A DNA stretch of 64,000 nt from an uncultured Eubacteriales bacterium (lineage in GTDB: Bacteria; Bacillota; Clostridia; TANB77; UBA1234), in contig CASDSU010000031.1 of the NCBI GenBank assembly GCA_949283575.1, forward strand, positions 1 to 64,000, in the 5' to 3' direction. Both the position numbers and the translations under genes were made by a program. Position 1 is the stretch's first letter, and each line of letters starts with the position of its first letter. Below are positions 53,956 to 63,589 of this stretch, in pieces. The notes beneath the pieces were generated by a model. That model searched no databases and was not told the origin of the DNA. It was given only the letters and a program-made list of their open reading frames with translations.

Positions 53956-55116
53956 ATGAATTTAGATGAAAAAAATCTTGTAATGCCAAATTATGAACAT
54001 TGTATACTAAGTACAATTACATCAATTTTGAAGTATTATAATGTGGAAACAAAACATAAGAGTTTGAGTTTATTAGATGATAAACTCAAATGCAAATATA
54101 AAAATGTTATCCTTTTAATTTTAGATGGAATGGGTGAGCATATTCTAAATAATACATCTCCAAACGGATTTTTTAATAATAATAAAGTTGATATTGTTAC
54201 ATCTGTATATCCATCAACAACTACAGCTGCACTGACTACATATTATGCAGGAAAACCGCCTTATTAAACTGGTTGGATTGCATGGTCTCAGTATTTTAGA
54301 GAATATGGGAGAGCTGTAGATATGTTACCACAAAGGGAATCATATAAAGGTGAATCAATAAAAGATGCTAATATGGATGTGTTTGAGAAGGTTGTAAATT
54401 ATAAAACTGTATTTGAGCAAATAAAAGAATCATCGCCAGAAACAGAAGTATTTGAAATAATGCCAGAATATTCTGTGAGGAGAGCGAAGAATAGTATAAG
54501 AGCAAATGATATTGATGAGGTTTTGGATTCAATAAGGATATTAACTAAACTTCCAACAGAAAACTTTATTATGGCATACTGTGATAATCCGGATGGATTA
54601 CTTCATAAATATGGTACGGATTCAGTTGAAGTAAAAGAATATTTGTTAGAAACTGAAGAAAAATTTAAAAAATTTTCAAAGGAACTAGCAGATGATTCAA
54701 TCTTGATAATATCTGCAGATCATGGTCATAAGAATATCGAAAAAGCATATACTTTATTGGATTATCCAGAAATACAAGAATGTCTTGTAACACCACCATC
54801 GTTAGAGTCAAGAACCGTTGGATTTTGGGTAAAAGAAGAAATGAAAGATGTTTTTGTAGAAAGATTCAACAAGCATTTTGAAAATGAGTTTTGGTTAATG
54901 AATAGAGAAGAATTTTTATCGAAAAATCTTTTAGGCTTTGGAGAAAAACATCCTAAAATTGATGATTTCATAGGCAATTATATTGCTTTATCAACAGCTA
55001 GTAGCATAATAAGATTAGAAACATTTTTAGCGGAAGGGAAGAAGATAAAAAAATCAACACACTGTGGACTTACAAGAGAAGAAATGGAAGTACCACTAAT
55101 AGTTATAGAAAAATAA
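53956..55116 (+). pseudogene. Alkaline-phosphatase-superfamily (nucleotide pyrophosphatase type) gene, nonsense
   Basis: ATG 53956 follows AGGTGGGG. The frame shows NVILLILDGMGEHIL (metal Asp), then VYPSTTTAALTTYYAGKPPY with the nucleophilic Thr/Ser site. At 54265-54267 TAA stands in the conserved P-Y-(E)-T-G-W element, and the same frame continues with TGWIAWSQYFREYG through LIISADHGHKNIEK (His/Asp ligands) and THCGLTREEMEVPLIV to 55116. This fits a single GAA to TAA change in a type I phosphodiesterase. Apart from this codon the gene looks complete, so the mutation is probably recent. Confidence 0.85.
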
Positions 55117-55122
55117 AAAAAT

Positions 55123-55150
55123 GGACAAGGTTTCTCTTGTCCGCTTTTTT
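55123..55150. terminator. Terminator with GGACAAG hairpin
   Basis: GGACAAG (55123-55129) pairs with CTTGTCC (55136-55142), followed by a T run. Located between two convergent genes. The arms match those of the inverted repeat at 31416-31450. Confidence 0.8.
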
Positions 55151-55152
55151 TA

Positions 55153-55722
55153 TTATCTATCAAAAATAAAAGTAACTTCACTATCATAAAGTTGTAGTTT
55201 ATTTAATCGTTCAGTTCTTTTTTTTACATTATCAAAAAGTAAATTTTCACACATTTCCCAAATAGCAACCCAACCAGCAATATAAAGAAATTCTTCGATG
55301 AATTCAGAAAGTTTTCCTTCTATTGCGAATGCGGCAAGTAAAAGGATAGTTCCTAATATAAATAAAAATATGCATTTTTGATTTGTAACTCTAACATCAT
55401 AATCTTTGTCATCAATATCCATACCGTAATTATTTTTAATAACTTTTCTAATTCTTTGTTGTTCATCTTCTGAAATCTCAGGACAATGAAGTTCAAGAAC
55501 TATAGGATATTTTAAAGGAATAATATATGCGATTTCTTCAATATAAGCTGAAACTTCATCAGACAAATCTAAATCTTTAAAATCATGTTTCATATAAAGT
55601 TCACTTATTGAATTTAGTCTTATTGGAATTATTGCTTTTCCATCTCTAATATAATGCTTTTCTACGTAGTCAGCCTCTCTAAATCTAATTTTTCTATTTC
55701 TAAAAATAAATCGCGATTTCAT
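55153..55722 (-). CDS. Unknown membrane protein (189 aa)
   Basis: I choose ATG 55722 (MKSRFIFRNRKIRFREADYV) just after AGGAGG on the minus strand rather than the upstream start. Residues 1-120 are soluble, with IPIRLNSISELYMKHDFKDL and a helix-rich part. One clear membrane helix is near 125-145 (IFLFILGTILLLAAFAIE), a second amphipathic or membrane helix follows (FLYIAGWVAIWEMCENLLF), and the end is a basic, cytosolic segment. No family recognised. It is a single-gene unit convergent with the phosphatase pseudogene. Confidence 0.65.
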   Translation of the reverse strand: MKSRFIFRNRKIRFREADYVEKHYIRDGKAIIPIRLNSISELYMKHDFKDLDLSDEVSAYIEEIAYIIPLKYPIVLELHCPEISEDEQQRIRKVIKNNYGMDIDDKDYDVRVTNQKCIFLFILGTILLLAAFAIEGKLSEFIEEFLYIAGWVAIWEMCENLLFDNVKKRTERLNKLQLYDSEVTFIFDR

Positions 55723-55915
55723 AAAACCTCCTATTTCAATTCGCCAAAGCGAAGAGTCCACCACTGAACATCCAGGTAAATTATAACATAGAATTAAAAT
55801 TTGGACAACGAAGAATTGCCGAAAAGCAAAATCTTCCTTGTTGAAAAAAACATTGAATTTTTGAATGATGTATGATAATTTTTTAGTGGAATATGATTAA
55901 GAAAGGAGCGAATAT

Positions 55916-56578
55916 ATGAACATTAATGCTTTAATGGATATGACGTATGGGATGTACGTTGTAACTTCAAGAGATGAAGATAAAAAAGTGGGATGTTTTG
56001 TGAATACAGTTACTCAAATTACTGCTGAAAATCCTATAATTTTGGTAAGTATAAATAAAAAAAGTTATACAAATGAAATAATAAAGAAAAATAAAAAATT
56101 CAATGTGTCAATATTATCAGAAAAGACAGATCCTAAAATTATTGGAACATTTGGATTTACATCGTCAAGAGATAATGATAAATTTGTAGATGTAAATTAT
56201 AAAATAATAAGCGAAATTCCTGTAATTGACGAAAATATATGTGGGTATTTGGTTTGTGAACTTTTGCAAGTGATTGATGCTGAAACTCATGATATTTTTA
56301 TAGCAAGAGTTATGGATGCAGAAAAAGAGTCTAATAATGAACCAATGACATATTCATATTATCATAGAGAAATTAAGGGAAGAGCGCCAAAGGAAGCGCC
56401 AACATATGTTGAGGAAAAAGAGGAGGAAGTTAAGGTGGAAGAAAAAAGTCAATATAAATGTAAAATTTGTGGATATGTACATGATGAGAATAAATCATCT
56501 ACAAAGTTTGACGAGCTTCCTGATGATTGGAAATGTCCAATTTGTGGAAGACCAAAATCAGATTTTGAAAAAATATAA
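55916..56578 (+). CDS. Flavin reductase-rubredoxin fusion (high-molecular-weight rubredoxin)
   Basis: ATG 55916 follows AAGGAGCG. Residues 1-150 are a FMN-binding flavin-reductase-like split barrel ([20 protein letters not shown], then [33 protein letters not shown]). A charged linker ([12 protein letters not shown]) leads to a rubredoxin domain with the iron ligands in [11 protein letters not shown] and [13 protein letters not shown]. In acetogens (Hrb) this protein passes electrons from NADH to flavodiiron proteins and rubrerythrins, which suits FprA at 34190. It is followed after 23 bases by desulfoferrodoxin, forming an oxygen-defence operon. Confidence 0.95.
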   Translation: MNINALMDMTYGMYVVTSRDEDKKVGCFVNTVTQITAENPIILVSINKKSYTNEIIKKNKKFNVSILSEKTDPKIIGTFGFTSSRDNDKFVDVNYKIISEIPVIDENICGYLVCELLQVIDAETHDIFIARVMDAEKESNNEPMTYSYYHREIKGRAPKEAPTYVEEKEEEVKVEEKSQYKCKICGYVHDENKSSTKFDELPDDWKCPICGRPKSDFEKI

Positions 56579-56601
56579 TTAAAGAAAAGGAGAAATTTAT
56601 T

Positions 56602-56982
56602 ATGGAGAAAAACGTTAGATTTTATGTATGTAAAACATGTGGAAATGTTATAGGATTAATTCATGGAAATCCTGCAATGTTAAGATGCTGTGGACAAGAA
56701 ATGCAAATTTTAGAAGCTAACACAGAAGATGCTGCTGTAGAAAAACATGTTCCAGTATATGAGAGAGTTGAGGATGAAATAGTTGTTAAAGTTGGAGAAG
56801 TTGAACATCCAATGGAGAAAGACCATTACATAATGTGGATTGCTGAAGTTTCTGATAACAAAACAACAAGAGTTAGATTGTTTCCAGAACAATCTACAGA
56901 AACAAGACTTCCTTATGAAAAAGGTGCAACTTTATATGCATATTGTAATAAACATGGTCTTTGGAAAACTACAATTGAATAG
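56602..56982 (+). CDS. Desulfoferrodoxin (superoxide reductase)
   Basis: ATG 56602 is behind AAAGGAG. The 126-residue protein has domain I with the desulforedoxin-type iron site (FYVCKTCGNVIGLIH and LRCCGQEM) and domain II with the catalytic Fe-His4Cys ligands: KHVPVYE, VGEVEHPMEKDHYIMWIAE and YCNKHGLWK. It reduces superoxide to hydrogen peroxide without making oxygen, using rubredoxin electrons; the gene directly upstream encodes a rubredoxin fusion. The length is that of class I (2Fe) enzymes. A terminator follows. Confidence 0.97.
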   Translation: MEKNVRFYVCKTCGNVIGLIHGNPAMLRCCGQEMQILEANTEDAAVEKHVPVYERVEDEIVVKVGEVEHPMEKDHYIMWIAEVSDNKTTRVRLFPEQSTETRLPYEKGATLYAYCNKHGLWKTTIE

Positions 56983-57000
56983 AATTTAGTATTAAATAGA

Positions 57001-57033
57001 AGCACCTTGATTTTTAAAGCAAGGTGCTTCTTT
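57001..57033 (+). terminator. Rho-independent terminator
   Basis: AGCACCTTG (57001-57009) pairs perfectly with CAAGGTGCT (57020-57028), followed by TCTTT. It ends the superoxide reductase operon. Confidence 0.8.
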
Positions 57034-57051
57034 ATGAGATAGGAGAAAAAT

Positions 57052-57612
57052 ATGGGTTTTATAGAAATCATATTAATTGCAACTGGACTTGCGATGGATG
57101 CTTTTGCAGTAGCTGTTTGTAAGGGGTTGCCAATGAAAAAACTAAAGTTGAAAAATGCAATAAAAATAGGTTTGTATTTTGGTTTTTTTCAAGGTGTAAT
57201 GCCTATTTTAGGATATTATTTAGGTGTATCATTTGAGAAATTGGTTTCACAAATTGATCATTGGATAGCTTTTATTTTACTTGGATTGATTGGTATAAAT
57301 ATGATAAAAGAAGCTTTTTGTAAATGTAAGGGGGAAGCAAATGATAAACTTGATTTAAAAACAATGTTGCCACTTGCTATTGCTACAAGTATAGATGCAT
57401 TAACTATTGGAATAAGCTTTGCATTTTTATGTGTAGATATATGGATTGCTGGTTTACTTATAGGAATAATAACATTTGCACTCTCTGTAATAGGAGTAAA
57501 AATGGGCAATAAATTTGGAGATAAATATGAGAAAAAAGCTGAATTTATAGGTGGTTTGATTTTAATAATAATGGGCATTAAAATATTGCTTGAACATCTA
57601 TCAATAATATAA
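57052..57612 (+). CDS. mntP: MntP-family manganese efflux pump (copy 1)
   Basis: ATG 57052 follows TAGGAG. Six membrane helices make two three-helix repeats; the conserved motif GLAMDAFAVAVCKGLPMKK in helix 1 and its counterpart ATSIDALTIGISFAFL in helix 4 carry the acidic residues that bind Mn. The 186-residue length is typical. It exports Mn2+ to prevent toxicity. A second copy, about half identical by eye, is at 59061-59621. No yybP-ykoY riboswitch is seen in the short upstream region. Confidence 0.92.
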   Translation: MGFIEIILIATGLAMDAFAVAVCKGLPMKKLKLKNAIKIGLYFGFFQGVMPILGYYLGVSFEKLVSQIDHWIAFILLGLIGINMIKEAFCKCKGEANDKLDLKTMLPLAIATSIDALTIGISFAFLCVDIWIAGLLIGIITFALSVIGVKMGNKFGDKYEKKAEFIGGLILIIMGIKILLEHLSII

Positions 57613-57666
57613 AATGAATGGTATAATTTCGGTTGTAAGGTAATAATAGTAAAAAAGGAGAAAGAG

Positions 57667-58269
57667 ATGAAAGCTTTATTTGCGACAGGAAATCCAGCAA
57701 AGGTCAAAAAATTTGCAGATGTTTTAAGTGAAAATGGAGTAGAATTATTAACAATAAAAGATTTAGATTTGAAAATCGATGTCGATGAGTCAGGCAATAC
57801 AGCAATAGAGAATGCTTATATAAAGGCAAAATCATATTATGATGTTGCTAAAATACCAACAATAGGAATGGATAACAATTTATTTATTGAAGGTATTTCT
57901 GAAGAAGAACAGCCTGGCACTCATGTTAGAAGAGTAAATGGAAAAGAACTAAATGATGATGAAATGATAGATCATTATATAAATCTAGTAAAAAAATATG
58001 GTGGGAAAGTTCCTGCTAAATGGGTTTATGGAATGGTTATATATGACGGAAAAGAAACTAAAGAATTTACTTGGTCAAAAGAACATTTTTATTTAGTGGA
58101 CACGCCATCACCAAATAGAAATCCAGGATACCCTTTAGATTCTATAAACATAATCCCTGAATTCAATAAATATTTGGTAGATTTAACGAAGGAAGAAAAA
58201 CAAAAATATAACGAAACGGACAAAACAAATGATGTAATAAGATTTATGCTTGATGCATTAAAAAAATAA
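57667..58269 (+). CDS. HAM1/RdgB-type non-canonical purine NTP pyrophosphatase
   Basis: ATG 57667 follows AAAGGAG. The protein begins MKALFATGNPAKVKKFADVL with the family (T/S)GNxxK motif. SGNTAIENAYIKAKSYYDVA (the ExA.xKA helix) and PTIGMDNNLFIEGI follow, where most members have DDSGL; the Asp is kept and the second residue differs. Near the end comes DSINIIPEFNKYL in place of the usual FxYDPxF/SHR region, so it is a divergent branch. It lies between the two mntP genes and is probably a separate housekeeping gene cleaning ITP/XTP from the nucleotide pool. Confidence 0.85.
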   Translation: MKALFATGNPAKVKKFADVLSENGVELLTIKDLDLKIDVDESGNTAIENAYIKAKSYYDVAKIPTIGMDNNLFIEGISEEEQPGTHVRRVNGKELNDDEMIDHYINLVKKYGGKVPAKWVYGMVIYDGKETKEFTWSKEHFYLVDTPSPNRNPGYPLDSINIIPEFNKYLVDLTKEEKQKYNETDKTNDVIRFMLDALKK

Positions 58270-58336
58270 AGTTTTGCCTAAACGCACAATAAAAATGAAA
58301 GTATAAATATATTTTAATAAAGGGGCGAAAGAAAAA

Positions 58337-59038
58337 ATGTCGTTAAAAAAACTTGCAGGGCTGTTTATTGGCATTTGTTTTTTAGAACTATTATTTGGTG
58401 CTTTTGGAATGATTATTGCATATTTTCTAATCACTAGGCATACTCGAAAATTTGTTATACAGCCATTGTCAAAATATATAAGTGCAAATGGTAATTTGCC
58501 AACTAATTACGTATACAGAAAAATGCAAACTATAAGGGGGGTGATTTGGTTTTTTGCTATAATTTTCAATATTGGATTAATATGCATTGTAGAATTAGTT
58601 GCAATTGCAATCGGTTCAAGGTATGAAGATGTATCGGAACTAAAAAACAAAAGTGATGAAAATAATGAAAATAAATCATATAGCTATGAAGATGTTATTA
58701 GCGGAAGAAATGTAAAAATAAGTCAAGAGAAAAAAGAGGAATTACTAAACACAGAAATAATAAAAGTTGTAAAGAGCAAAGAAATACCAGACAATGAAAT
58801 ACACAATAAAGAAATACCAAAAGTTGAAGATAAAAAAGTTGAATCAAATATTTTTGATAAACCTGTTGAATCAATTTATGTAGAGCCTATAAATTTACAA
58901 ACTACAAGCAATGAAAAGGCTGAACCAAAAGAAGATGAGATTAGTTGTGAAAAATGTGGCACAATAATGTCAAAACACAAAATTGCATGTCCAAAATGCG
59001 GAACATTAGTTAAAAATACATATAGGATAGGAAAATAA
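58337..59038 (+). CDS. Membrane protein with C-terminal zinc ribbon (233 aa)
   Basis: ATG 58337 has a GGGGCG site ten bases upstream. Two membrane helices lie at the N-terminus (LFIGICFLELLFGAFGMIIAY and VIWFFAIIFNIGLICIVELV). A long charged cytosolic linker follows (Lys/Glu-rich, with repeated EIP and KVE units), and then a zinc ribbon with two CxxC pairs: ISCEKCGTIMSK and IACPKCGTLVKN. Such zinc-ribbon/membrane proteins are frequent in Clostridia without defined function. It lies between the ITPase and the second mntP gene, all in one direction. Confidence 0.75.
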   Translation: MSLKKLAGLFIGICFLELLFGAFGMIIAYFLITRHTRKFVIQPLSKYISANGNLPTNYVYRKMQTIRGVIWFFAIIFNIGLICIVELVAIAIGSRYEDVSELKNKSDENNENKSYSYEDVISGRNVKISQEKKEELLNTEIIKVVKSKEIPDNEIHNKEIPKVEDKKVESNIFDKPVESIYVEPINLQTTSNEKAEPKEDEISCEKCGTIMSKHKIACPKCGTLVKNTYRIGK

Positions 59039-59060
59039 TTATATAAAAAGAGGAGAAAAT

Positions 59061-59621
59061 ATGGGGATTTTAATGATAAGTTTAATTGCAATAGGTTTAG
59101 CAATGGATGCATTTGCGGTTGCCATTTGTAAAGGTTTATCGATGAAGAAATTTGAAATAAAAAAAGCAGTGATAATAGCATTGTATTTTGGAATATTTCA
59201 AGGCTTAATGCCTATTGCAGGATTTTTTATAGGAAATTCTTTTACAGGAACAATTGAAGGCTATGAACATTGGATTACTTTAGTTCTTCTTGGAGTTATA
59301 GGAATAAACATGATAAGAGAAGCTTTTGATAAAGATGATATTGAAATAAACGAAAAAGTGAATTTTAAAACTATGATTTTACTAGCTATAATAACAAGTA
59401 TAGATGCGCTGATTACGGGAATAACATTTTCGTTTTGGAAAGTTAACATATGGTTTGCTGCGTTAACTATAGGTATAATCACGTATGTATTTTCGCTAAG
59501 TGGTGTTATTATAGGAACAAAGTTTGGTGCTAAACACAAAGCAATAGCAGAGGTTACGGGAGGAGTCATACTTATACTAACAGGTATTAAATTTGTAATA
59601 GAACATTTTGGAATTATTTAA
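59061..59621 (+). CDS. MntP-family manganese efflux pump (copy 2)
   Basis: ATG 59061 follows GAGGAG. Same six-helix architecture as copy 1, with GLAMDAFAVAICKGLSMKK and, in helix 4, ITSIDALITGITFSFW. Both acidic residues of the metal site are kept. The second half is more divergent (KFGAKHKAIAEVTGGVILIL). The close spacing of two paralogues suggests a local duplication followed by separation through two inserted genes. Substrates may have diverged. It ends 12 bases before trmFO. Confidence 0.9.
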   Translation: MGILMISLIAIGLAMDAFAVAICKGLSMKKFEIKKAVIIALYFGIFQGLMPIAGFFIGNSFTGTIEGYEHWITLVLLGVIGINMIREAFDKDDIEINEKVNFKTMILLAIITSIDALITGITFSFWKVNIWFAALTIGIITYVFSLSGVIIGTKFGAKHKAIAEVTGGVILILTGIKFVIEHFGII

Positions 59622-59633
59622 GGAGTAAAGTAG

Positions 59634-60893
59634 ATGAAAGAAATAGTAATAATTGGTGGAGGTCTTGCAGGTTCAGAAGCTGCATACCAAATTGCGAAGC
59701 GAGGATATAAAGTTAAATTATATGAGATGAAACCAAAAAAATATTCTCCAGCACATTCAAACAAAAATTTAGCGGAAATAGTTTGTAGTAATTCTTTTAA
59801 ATCAAACAACATAACGAATGCATGTGGTCTTTTAAAAGAAGAGCTTAGAAGATTAGATTCATTGTTAATAAAATGTGCAGATGAAACGAGAGTTCCAGCA
59901 GGACAAGCTTTAGCTGTGGATAGAGAAAAATTTGCTGAATTAGTTACACACAAATTACAAGAAAATGAGAATATCGAAATTATAAATGAAGAGGTTTCGA
60001 AAATAGATGATAATCAAATAACAATAATTGCGACAGGTCCTTTAACATCAGATTCTTTATCAGATGAAATTGCAAGACTTACTGGAAAAGATAGATTATT
60101 TTTCTATGATGCGGCAGCTCCAATAGTTACAAAAGAATCTATAAATATGGAAAAAACGTTTACTGCTGATAGGTATGGAAAGGGCGAAAGTGATTATATA
60201 AATTGTCCAATGACTAAAGAAGAGTATGAAACTTTTTATAATGAATTAATAAATGCTGAAATTGTGGATAAACATGAGTTTGAAAAAGGAAATCTTTTTG
60301 AAGGTTGTATGCCAATTGAAGAAATGGCTAGAAGAGGTTCACAAACACTTACATATGGTCCGTTAAAACCGGTTGGATTTGACAAAAAATATTATGCGGT
60401 TGTACAATTAAGACAAGATAATAAAGAAGATACAATGTATAATTTGGTTGGATTTCAAACAAATTTAAAATTTGGAGAGCAGGCTAGAGTTTTTAAAATG
60501 ATACCAGCTCTTGAAAATGCAGAATTTGTTAAGTATGGAGTAATGCATAGAAATACATACATAAATTCAAGTGAACTTTTAGATGAGACTTATAATTTGA
60601 AAGGAACAAATATTTATTTTGCAGGTCAAATATCTGGAGTAGAAGGATATGTTGAATCAATAGCATCTGGTTATGTTGCCGCAGTAAATGCAATTGCCAA
60701 AATGAATAATGAAGAAAAAATCACATTTTCAGAAGAAACAATAATTGGAGCTCTTTCAAAATATATTTCAACACCAAATAAAGATTTTCAACCAATGAAT
60801 GCAAATTTCGGAATATTAAATTGTGATAGAAAAATAAAAAACAAGGTCGAAAAATATCAATATTTAGCTGAAAGGAGTTTAAGTCACTTCTAA
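59634..60893 (+). CDS. trmFO: tRNA (uracil-54-C5)-methyltransferase, folate/FAD type
   Basis: ATG 59634 follows TAAGGAG. The Rossmann FAD site is VIIGGGLAGSEAAYQIAKRG (residues 5-24). EIVCSNSFKSNN (Cys51 region), then GALSKYIST and MNANFGIL near the end are TrmFO signatures. The 419-residue length is normal. It makes ribothymidine at position 54 of tRNAs, taking the methyl group from methylenetetrahydrofolate with FADH2. Close spacing to the mntP gene suggests cotranscription. Intact, in contrast to many neighbours. Confidence 0.96.
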   Translation: MKEIVIIGGGLAGSEAAYQIAKRGYKVKLYEMKPKKYSPAHSNKNLAEIVCSNSFKSNNITNACGLLKEELRRLDSLLIKCADETRVPAGQALAVDREKFAELVTHKLQENENIEIINEEVSKIDDNQITIIATGPLTSDSLSDEIARLTGKDRLFFYDAAAPIVTKESINMEKTFTADRYGKGESDYINCPMTKEEYETFYNELINAEIVDKHEFEKGNLFEGCMPIEEMARRGSQTLTYGPLKPVGFDKKYYAVVQLRQDNKEDTMYNLVGFQTNLKFGEQARVFKMIPALENAEFVKYGVMHRNTYINSSELLDETYNLKGTNIYFAGQISGVEGYVESIASGYVAAVNAIAKMNNEEKITFSEETIIGALSKYISTPNKDFQPMNANFGILNCDRKIKNKVEKYQYLAERSLSHF

Positions 60894-60923
60894 AAAGACT
60901 TAAGATAAAAAGGAGGTTTGCAA

Positions 60924-62159
60924 ATGAAGAAATTTTTATTAACATTTCTTGCTGTTTTGTCAATTTCGACAGTGACATTCGCAGGAAATGTAAGTGTTCA
61001 ACTAAATGGTGAAATTATTAATTTTACAGATTCAAATGGTCAAAGAGTTGATGCACAACTTATTAACAATAGGACAATGGTGCCACTTAGAAAAATATTT
61101 GAACTATTAGGTGCTACAGTTGATTGGGATGATGCAACTCAAACAGCATATGCAACAAAAGGAGATACGTCAATTAAACTACAGATAGATAATCCTATCG
61201 CAGAAGTTACCGAAAATGGAGTTACAAGAAAAGTTACATTAGACTCAAAACCAGTACTTGTAAACTGGAGGACGCTCGTTCCACTTAGATTTATATCAGA
61301 AAGCTTAGGAAAGCAAGTTGCATGGGATAATGCAAATCAAACAGCAATAATTATAGATTATGATTATTTTTTAAACAAAATAAATCAAAAAGCACCAATG
61401 TTATATAAATTAATTGCAAAAGATTCGTCAACCTCAAGAATTACAATAACCAGAAATTATTATGATTTGTCTAATTCAGCATATAACACAACATCGAATG
61501 TATATGGAACAATATTTAAAAATTCTGATAATAGTCAAACTATAATGGTTGATTTAAGTGGAACGTCAGAACTGTTTAAAGAAATAGTTTCAGAAGGATG
61601 GGGGTCTATAGATTTAGATATAACTTATAATGAAAATGGTATTACATATTCAACAACATCAACAATATTGAATCAAATGTTAACTAATAAGAGCAATACA
61701 TATAAAGAATTAGAATTGACAGGAAAATATAATGATTCACTTGGTGATATGATGAAATCATTATTAAATATAAATGAAAACAACATAAATGTTGCGACTT
61801 TTATGAATATCAAAAATGAATTTGATTCGCTTTTAAATTCATTTACATATTCTAATACAACAAGCACATCAACGATAAAGATAAATAATGAACAAGCTTT
61901 AATTGCAGGAAAATATATCGATATTACGGATTTTGATAATGTGATATTTAATGATGAAATTATGAAGGCTTATAGTGTTGTTAATAAATTAATTTTCAAT
62001 TATGATGTGAAAAATGATGAATTAATATATGATTATCCAACAATAAATGCTACAATAAATGTTAGTGAAATTACAGACAGTATAGATTTAGAAATGAATA
62101 TTGAACTAATAAACGACTACAATGAAAAAGTTGTTTATAATGTAAAAGTATCAAAATAA
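60924..62159 (+). CDS. Secreted copper-amine-oxidase-N-domain protein (1)
   Basis: ATG 60924 is eight bases behind AGGAGG. A signal peptide (MKKFLLTFLAVLSISTVTFA) is followed by the stalk-type domain called copper amine oxidase N-terminal domain in Firmicutes: NNRTMVPLRKIFELLGATVD and LVPLRFISESLGKQVAWDN. The remaining 270 residues are a beta-rich, Ser/Thr/Asn-rich region of unknown fold. Despite the name there is no oxidase activity; these domains probably bind the cell wall. The next gene is a paralogue 15 bases further on. Confidence 0.88.
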   Translation: MKKFLLTFLAVLSISTVTFAGNVSVQLNGEIINFTDSNGQRVDAQLINNRTMVPLRKIFELLGATVDWDDATQTAYATKGDTSIKLQIDNPIAEVTENGVTRKVTLDSKPVLVNWRTLVPLRFISESLGKQVAWDNANQTAIIIDYDYFLNKINQKAPMLYKLIAKDSSTSRITITRNYYDLSNSAYNTTSNVYGTIFKNSDNSQTIMVDLSGTSELFKEIVSEGWGSIDLDITYNENGITYSTTSTILNQMLTNKSNTYKELELTGKYNDSLGDMMKSLLNINENNINVATFMNIKNEFDSLLNSFTYSNTTSTSTIKINNEQALIAGKYIDITDFDNVIFNDEIMKAYSVVNKLIFNYDVKNDELIYDYPTINATINVSEITDSIDLEMNIELINDYNEKVVYNVKVSK

Positions 62160-62173
62160 GAGGAGGATGTATT

Positions 62174-63589
62174 ATGAAAAAATCAAGAATCGTTTCACTA
62201 GTAATGGTGGTAACAACAGTATTTTCAACTGCAACACCAGTTTTTGCAAATGATTTAGTAACAAGTAACTACGATTATAGTGTGATGCCAATATCAGAGG
62301 TATATGAGGATAGAGGTCCTATATTAATATCACCACGACCAGCGACACAAGAGATTAAAGTATTATTAAATGATGAAGAAATTGATTTTACAGATGAAAA
62401 TGGAAACAAGGTAACACCACAATTGATAAATGATAGAACTATGGTTCCAATGAGAAAAATATTTGAAGTTTTTGATGCTGAAATTGATTGGGATGGAGCG
62501 ACAGAAACAGTTACTGCTACGACAGAAGAAAAAGTATTGAAATTACAAATAAACAATGAAAAAGCTATAGTTATAGAAGGTGAAGAAATAGAAGAAATAA
62601 CACTTGACTCTGTTCCTGTTGTAATTGATGGAAGAACTTTAGTACCAGTTAGATTTATTTCTGAAACACTTGGATTAAAAGTAGGTTGGGATGAAGCTAC
62701 ACAAACGGTAATAATAATTGATCCAAGTTTCGTATTAGATGTAATAAAAGAAGATGCACCAATATTCTATGAATTAATTACATCAGATTATGAAACACCA
62801 AAAACATCAGAGACAAAAATGACTCTTAATGGTAACGTAAACTACACAAATGCAGAAGAAAAATCAAGTAATACAAACATAAAACTAGCTTTAACAGGAA
62901 CATCAAAATTAAACCAAGATGCAGTATCAGTAGATATTGATTCAAAAGTTACGGGTAAAGGTATACTTTATGATGCAATAAAAGAAGAAGGTTTTGAAAA
63001 AGTTACATTGTCTGCAATATTTGATATGAAGAATTTTGCATATTACATGAAATCATCTTTATTAGAAGAAGAAATCGGAAAGAAATGGATTAAAGAAACT
63101 TTAGCAGATGTAGAAGAAATTGAAGCAGTAATAGATATGGAGGCTTTAGAAACAGCTGAAGAAGTTGAGTTAGAAGATTTAGTAAATGTTTTATTTGATT
63201 ATGTTGAAATAGACAAAAATACATATGCTGGAACAAAATTATTAACAAAAATTCTATGCCAGTTTGTAAACGATGATCATTTCACAGTTAGTGGAAGAAC
63301 AACAAAAACATACACATATGAGATAACAGCAAGTGATATAAATGAAATATTTAAAAATATAGGAATAGGAGCAGTTTTACCAGAAGAAGTTATTAAAGAA
63401 GCTAAATTAAAATTTACAATGAAATTTAAAAATAATATGAACACAGAAGCTTCTGCAACTTTCGAGGGAGAATTTGAATATATGGAAGAAAAACTTGATG
63501 TGAATTTCTCTACAAAAGCTACATTAACAAGTACAAATAAGACCGTAACAATAAAAATGCCAGCTGAAAAAGATATTAGTAAAAGATAA
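62174..63589 (+). CDS. Secreted copper-amine-oxidase-N-domain protein (2)
   Basis: ATG 62174 follows AGAGGAGG. Signal peptide RIVSLVMVVTTVFSTATPVFA. The stalk domain spans about 55-185: NDRTMVPMRKIFEVFDAEID and LVPVRFISETLGLKVGWDEA. The C-terminal 280 residues resemble those of the previous protein in layout (SDYETPKTSETKMTLNGN, then a long charged part) and contain no Cys except one. Tandem paralogue of the gene at 60924. Exported, probably wall-associated. Confidence 0.88.
   Translation: MKKSRIVSLVMVVTTVFSTATPVFANDLVTSNYDYSVMPISEVYEDRGPILISPRPATQEIKVLLNDEEIDFTDENGNKVTPQLINDRTMVPMRKIFEVFDAEIDWDGATETVTATTEEKVLKLQINNEKAIVIEGEEIEEITLDSVPVVIDGRTLVPVRFISETLGLKVGWDEATQTVIIIDPSFVLDVIKEDAPIFYELITSDYETPKTSETKMTLNGNVNYTNAEEKSSNTNIKLALTGTSKLNQDAVSVDIDSKVTGKGILYDAIKEEGFEKVTLSAIFDMKNFAYYMKSSLLEEEIGKKWIKETLADVEEIEAVIDMEALETAEEVELEDLVNVLFDYVEIDKNTYAGTKLLTKILCQFVNDDHFTVSGRTTKTYTYEITASDINEIFKNIGIGAVLPEEVIKEAKLKFTMKFKNNMNTEASATFEGEFEYMEEKLDVNFSTKATLTSTNKTVTIKMPAEKDISKR

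Noticed and set aside
385-55116. Stop codon reassignment as explanation for in-frame TAG and TAA codons
   Set aside because: The affected positions correspond to different residues (Trp, Tyr, Glu) and all intact genes end normally at TAA, TAG or TGA. Nonsense mutations fit better.
57667-58269. RNase PH-associated rdgB of the standard clade
   Set aside because: The usual DDSGL and SHR elements are changed, so I left the symbol empty.
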